Shown here one piece after another: positions 33,636 through 37,014 of a DNA stretch of 37,014 nucleotides (position 1 is its first letter; every line of letters starts with the position of its first letter). Both the position numbers and the translations under genes were made by a program. Below the pieces are notes generated by a model. It worked only from the letters and a program-made list of their open reading frames with translations, made no database searches and was not told the origin of the DNA. The DNA comes from Candidatus Poribacteria bacterium. Its GTDB lineage: Bacteria; Poribacteria; WGA-4E; PCPOR2b. The stretch covers positions 1 through 37,014 of the forward strand of contig JAGWBT010000039.1 of the NCBI GenBank assembly GCA_021295755.1, written 5' to 3'.

Positions 33636-34919
33636 TCAATTAACTTTCCTGTCGCCAAAGCAATCTTGGGGCAAATTCACTATGTTGCCGGACGCATCCA
33701 TATCGAGCCGTTCAATCTCGGAAGTTCCATCGTTGACCTTGCAAAAGTAGAGCGCCGTATCAGATGCAGGTGTCTCCCCCTTGGCGATGCGTCGTTGTAG
33801 ACGACTCAGCAGATACTCGCTGTGGGTCTCAAGGATAATTTGGATATTCCGATTTTTTACGACATCAATGAGGACCTCCGTCAGATCCGCCTGCGCTTTC
33901 GGATGCAGATATGCTTCTGGCTGTTCAAGGATGAGGATGGAACCTTCAGGCACGTAATAGCAGAGTGCCAACGTCGGCAGGATTTGGAACACTCCCAAAC
34001 CGATGTCTGTGAGTCGGACTTCGGAACCGTCCTTGTACTGTTTAAGACGAAATTCGTAATCCTTTTCTCCATCTGGATCCGCTTGAAGCCGGTAAGAATC
34101 AATCAGTTCCAGCCGTTGTAACCATTTCAGCACCTGTTCGTCGATCGAGAGGAGTTGAATGCGCCCAGACAACAGCGCGGCGATTGCCTGTTCCCCGTAC
34201 TGGCCGACGCCTTTCGGATGTTCACCGGCGTATGCGTAGTAGTGCCGAGGCGGTTGACGAAGTGGACTGAGGTGGTGAACGCGAGAAAACAGGTCCTTGA
34301 ATGCCCGCTCAAGCGACAGAAACGGTGTATCTGGCACCTTCGCCGATCCATCGCGAATTCCGTAGCATCGAAACGGGAATGAGGAGAATGCCCCTTGGGG
34401 TTTATGGTTGGGGGGACATACTATTTTGTACTGACTGTCAGAATCCCGCACGATTCCAAAAAAATCGTACCCATCGGACATATAACCGAAGCCATCGACG
34501 GCAGCTGCATCATTTCCTGCAGCGACAATAGTGGTTGAAAAGGAGAGCGCGCTAATTTCAAGGCGGTTGGAACTCCGAGATGGTCGCGGTAGTGCCTGTC
34601 CGGGGATCATCCCTCCTCCAATAATCAACTTTTCAGGTAACTGCCATGATACAGAAATGTCGAGACTTAAACCCGATTTGTGTCGATGGATGACCTCATT
34701 AAAGCTAGATAAGTTGACCACCGATCTCTCATCGCCGAAGTCAATCGCTCCATTCCAGTCCGGCGGATGCTCCGCGGTTTGCTTAAGCATGAGTAGCGTC
34801 TGAAAAATACTGGTTTTGCCGGAGCTATTCGCACCAAAGAACGCGGTCAATGGGGCTATCTGTAACTGACCCGTGTTCTCCCACGACTTGAAGTTCTGGA
34901 CGCTGAGTTCGGTAATCAT
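33636..34919 (-). CDS. AAA family ATPase (SMC/OLD-like, DUF3696-type)
   Basis: This 427-residue protein is an ABC/SMC-like ATPase. The Walker A motif is AFFGANSSGKTSIFQTLLML near residue 28, preceded by ELSVQNFKSWENTGQL. The signature-like region DIGLGVFQILPTLAL, Walker B SILILEQPEAYLHPKAQADL and the D-loop/His region IILETHSEYLLSRLQRRIA are conserved. Such stand-alone AAA proteins are related to the ATPase half of OLD nucleases and to DUF3696 proteins, some linked to phage defence. No TOPRIM or nuclease domain is fused here. GCGAGG lies 8 nt before the ATG. It has no obvious partner. Confidence 0.88.
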   Translation of the reverse strand: MITELSVQNFKSWENTGQLQIAPLTAFFGANSSGKTSIFQTLLMLKQTAEHPPDWNGAIDFGDERSVVNLSSFNEVIHRHKSGLSLDISVSWQLPEKLIIGGGMIPGQALPRPSRSSNRLEISALSFSTTIVAAGNDAAAVDGFGYMSDGYDFFGIVRDSDSQYKIVCPPNHKPQGAFSSFPFRCYGIRDGSAKVPDTPFLSLERAFKDLFSRVHHLSPLRQPPRHYYAYAGEHPKGVGQYGEQAIAALLSGRIQLLSIDEQVLKWLQRLELIDSYRLQADPDGEKDYEFRLKQYKDGSEVRLTDIGLGVFQILPTLALCYYVPEGSILILEQPEAYLHPKAQADLTEVLIDVVKNRNIQIILETHSEYLLSRLQRRIAKGETPASDTALYFCKVNDGTSEIERLDMDASGNIVNLPQDCFGDRKVN

Positions 34920-35101
34920 GTCTTACGCCTCGCTGTCTTTTCTTTCATTATGCTTTGCATGTCTATACACCTGTCGTCTCGCAAGGGCTATGCTAGTTCA
35001 TTGGTTTATTAGTGTGATGAGTGAACTTTTGAACTTAATGATGGCGTGGGATAGGGGTTACGGCGTACGGAGTATGCCTACTACTAACCGCTCACGTTAT
35101 T

Positions 35102-35202
35102 TTATAGTAGATTTTAGAATTATTTAGACACTCTCAATGCACAGCCAACCCCCTAAATCCCCCTTATCAGGGGGACTTTGGAAACTATTGGTAAATGTCT
35201 AC
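35102..35202. repeat. MITE-like palindromic repeat, copy B (lacks a clear right terminus)
   Basis: This copy repeats most of 20970-21083 with about a dozen differences: TTATAGTAGATTTTAGAATTA on the left, then CCAACCCCCTAAATCCCCC, hairpin CCCCCT-TATC-AGGGGG, then GTAAATGTCTACTTATT. The right terminal inverted repeat is missing because the similarity runs into the end of the Gfo/Idh gene near 35203. The intergenic stretch 34920-35202 otherwise contains no feature I can support. Confidence 0.6.
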
Positions 35203-36207
35203 TTATTTCTCTGATTCACTTAGTTCAACCCGCTGTCCCGTGTGTGCTGACTCATGCAAACCATCAATCACGCGCATGTTCGCTAACGCATCCTTTATTG
35301 GCAGGAGCGGCGGCTTCCCGGTCGAAATGGCCTCGCACAAGCTCAAGAGTTCTGCTGCATACGGATTTACTCCTTCGACGGTTACTGTTTCCGTTCGACC
35401 CTCTCGTATCAATGTGAAGCTACATTCTCCTTCGCTGTTTCCCCACGCCTTTGGCGCGACAATTGTCCCTTCCGTACCAGCCACCTCATAACACTCACGC
35501 CATGTCCAGCCGAAACTGCAATCAAACTGACCAGTAATGCCATCGCCAAAATCGAGTGTCCCAATCAGTGTATCCCACACATCGCTGATCGGTTCAAACT
35601 TGCCGGTCGCCCAGACAGCTTGCGGTTCTGCCCCAACCATATAACGGATGACATTGATGCAGTAGCAGCCCAAATCCATCACCGCTCCGCCGCCCTGATC
35701 GCCGCGCAGGCGCCAGTTTGTTCGATCTGTCAATCCAGTCGAAAAGGAGGATCCGGCAAAACGGACATCGCCGATCGCGCCCTCAAGGATGTGCTGCTTG
35801 ACAGAAAGCGTCAGGGGGTGGTGGCGATACATAAACCCTTCCATCAACAGGACGTCCGCTGACGAGGTAACTTGGATCATCTGTTCAAGCTGCGTTGCGT
35901 TGATAGCGATCGGTTTTTCGCAGAGGATTGCTTTCACTCCGCCGCGGACCCCTTCTAAAATATGTTTCAGATGGAGTGTGGGCCAAGTTGCGACTATCAG
36001 GACATCTGGCTGTTGCTGTTCAAGCATCCGTCGCAAATCGTTGTAAGTATTTTTAACGTTAAACTGTTCTGCAAAATTTTTGACCGCCTCGAATTTGACA
36101 TCGCAGGCACCGACGAAATCAATCTCTGGAAGATTTTGTGAGGCGTTTCCGTGCGCCCGGGAAATCCCGCCACAACCGACTATGGCAACTCTATATCTTT
36201 CGCTCAT
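35203..36207 (-). CDS. Gfo/Idh/MocA family oxidoreductase (second paralogue)
   Basis: This 334-residue NAD(P)-dependent oxidoreductase has the Rossmann motif RVAIVGCGGISRAHGNAS, the linker motif AILCEKPIAINATQLEQ with the EKP signature, and GGGAVMDLGCYCINVIRYMVG in the catalytic domain. The usual catalytic His is not in the expected place here (GCYCINV). It is distinct from the enzyme at 5508-6560, sharing only the family fold. ATAAGGAG lies 6 nt before the ATG. The 3' end overlaps the copy-B repeat similarity, so the last few codons may derive from the repeat. Sugar or cyclitol oxidation is likely; the substrate is unknown. Confidence 0.93.
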   Translation of the reverse strand: MSERYRVAIVGCGGISRAHGNASQNLPEIDFVGACDVKFEAVKNFAEQFNVKNTYNDLRRMLEQQQPDVLIVATWPTLHLKHILEGVRGGVKAILCEKPIAINATQLEQMIQVTSSADVLLMEGFMYRHHPLTLSVKQHILEGAIGDVRFAGSSFSTGLTDRTNWRLRGDQGGGAVMDLGCYCINVIRYMVGAEPQAVWATGKFEPISDVWDTLIGTLDFGDGITGQFDCSFGWTWRECYEVAGTEGTIVAPKAWGNSEGECSFTLIREGRTETVTVEGVNPYAAELLSLCEAISTGKPPLLPIKDALANMRVIDGLHESAHTGQRVELSESEK

Positions 36208-36243
36208 TGTTTCTCCTTATCAAAAAAACCTTTAGGTCTAAGC

Positions 36244-36263
36244 CCCAAGCATTTATGCTTGGG
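36244..36263. repeat. Left-end hairpin of the IS605-type element
   Basis: CCCAAGCAT (36244-36252) pairs perfectly with ATGCTTGGG (36255-36263) around a two-base TT turn. A short perfect hairpin upstream of tnpB is typical of IS200/IS605 subterminal structures recognised by TnpA. No tnpA gene lies between it and tnpB. Confidence 0.6.
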
Positions 36264-36333
36264 ATACAGATTGCTTTAGCAAGTTTTATGCTTAAATTTC
36301 CGTGCAAAAAATGGTATAATTCTTATGGCTTTC

Positions 36334-36388
36334 GTGGGGGATTTCAACCACTAACAACCTCGTTAGTGTCCCCCACACCTCGTTGAAA
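36334..36388 (+). promoter_or_regulatory. Structured tnpB leader with possible pseudoknot
   Basis: Three perfect helices can form. GTGGGGGA (36334-36341) pairs with TCCCCCAC (36369-36376). Inside it CACTAAC (36349-36355) pairs with GTTAGTG (36362-36368). The seven-base bulge TTTCAAC (36342-36348) pairs with GTTGAAA (36382-36388). The third helix would create a pseudoknot or an alternative fold next to the first possible ATG of tnpB (36393). Folded by eye. Confidence 0.5.
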
Positions 36389-36416
36389 AGGTATGAGAGC
36401 CAGAAAGCTGACCTTC

Positions 36417-37014
36417 ATGAAAACCTACAAGTTCAAGATGTATAGCAATCACGACAATCGTGAATTGCACACAACGATTGATGGACACGCTTTTGTCTGG
36501 AATCATTGCGTTGCCCTTCAGAGGCGATACTATTCTATCTATGGCAAGTATATCAGCAAGTTTCGGTTGATAAATCACATTTCTAAACTGAAACGAACCC
36601 AACGCTTTGCCCATTGGAATCAATTACCAAGCCAATCCATTCAAGACGTGGCAGCCCGAATTGATAAAGGCTACAAGGCTATGTTTGAAGCGAGGGCACA
36701 AGGTAAAGCATGGGGTCGCCCTCGCTTCAAGCCACGTCGTAAGTATAAATCCTTCACACTGCTTCAAGCGGGTTGGAAACTCCTACCCGGTAACAAGATC
36801 CGTATTGGCAAGCGCATCTATCAATACTTCAAATCCCGTGATGTGTTCGGCAATCCCAAACGCTGCACAATCAAACGGGACGCTCTTGGTGATGTCTATA
36901 TCACAATCCTAACCGACTATGTAGAATCTGACCACAATCGAGTCATGACGGGTAAAATCGCAGGCTTCGATTTCGGTCTAAAGCGGTATCTCACTGGTCA
37001 TAACGGACATGATA
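36417..37014 (+). CDS. tnpB: RNA-guided nuclease TnpB / IS605 OrfB transposase, 3'-truncated by the window
   Basis: The frame encodes at least 199 residues and runs off the window. It has the OrfB/TnpB N-terminal domain: MKTYKFKMY at the start, WNHCVALQRRYYSIYGKY, LPSQSIQDVAARIDKGYKAMF, WGRPRFKPRRKYKSFTL, and finally GKIAGFDFGLKRYLTGHNG, which holds the first RuvC Asp. TnpB proteins are omega-RNA-guided nucleases of IS200/IS605 elements. The start is uncertain: an in-frame ATG at 36393 would add RARKLTF, but its AAGG is only about one base away. The 36417 start matches the usual family start. No tnpA is adjacent, so this is a tnpB-only (IS1341-like) element. Confidence 0.88.
   Translation, partial: MKTYKFKMYSNHDNRELHTTIDGHAFVWNHCVALQRRYYSIYGKYISKFRLINHISKLKRTQRFAHWNQLPSQSIQDVAARIDKGYKAMFEARAQGKAWGRPRFKPRRKYKSFTLLQAGWKLLPGNKIRIGKRIYQYFKSRDVFGNPKRCTIKRDALGDVYITILTDYVESDHNRVMTGKIAGFDFGLKRYLTGHNGHD

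Noticed and set aside
1-37014. CRISPR array
   Set aside because: No regularly spaced direct repeats of 23-37 bases were seen; the only repeats are the two palindromic copies and the IS hairpins.

Overview
This window looks like chromosomal DNA from a free-living or symbiotic, largely uncultivated Gram-negative-type bacterium. Housekeeping genes (topA, ftsE, mtnP, def, trpB) are mixed with many paralogous catabolic enzymes: four phytanoyl-CoA dioxygenase-like proteins, two Gfo/Idh/MocA oxidoreductases and two enolase-superfamily enzymes. That family mix resembles Candidatus Poribacteria and similar sponge-associated or marine lineages. This is an inference from gene content only; the window holds no rRNA or other decisive marker.

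Layout. Positions 1-77 hold what looks like the right end of an IS200/IS605-type element. Next come topA and ftsE (137-3135), then a small gluconate-dehydrogenase-subunit-3-like protein translationally coupled to a GMC oxidoreductase (3236-5301). A long plus-strand run (5508-16438) follows: Gfo/Idh/MocA oxidoreductase, BNR/sialidase-fold protein, MFS transporter, enolase-superfamily dehydratase, ROK sugar kinase, SIS sugar-phosphate isomerase, aldo/keto reductase, a thioredoxin-fold selenoprotein candidate, a second enolase-superfamily enzyme and an iron-containing alcohol dehydrogenase. Together these read as a sugar-acid or glycan catabolic locus. From 16445 the strand flips: three PhyH-type dioxygenases, a metallo-beta-lactamase-fold hydrolase and an ArsS-like radical SAM protein lie on the minus strand. 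Methylthioadenosine phosphorylase (21144-22007, plus strand) is divergent from the radical SAM gene. A fourth PhyH follows, then an AT-rich type II restriction-modification pair closely resembling EcoRV and M.EcoRV (23150-24909). The rest of the minus strand carries a class III aminotransferase overlapping a divergent peptide deformylase, a GNAT acetyltransferase, a CocE-type hydrolase, a stand-alone trpB, a large membrane VWA protein, an AAA ATPase and a second Gfo/Idh/MocA oxidoreductase. The window ends inside a tnpB (IS605 OrfB) gene with a strongly structured leader.

The main discovery is at 13095-13946. A secreted two-domain redoxin is read through an in-frame TGA that replaces the first cysteine of its CxxC active site, giving U-P-H-C. 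A stem-loop with an AGGUU apical loop lies 25 nt downstream of the TGA, where a bacterial SECIS element should be. The downstream half keeps the full thioredoxin fold, including the cis-proline, so this looks like a selenoprotein rather than a broken gene. A second theme is a possible arsenosugar-type module: ArsS-like radical SAM plus MBL hydrolase, divergent from a 5'-deoxyadenosine-type phosphorylase.
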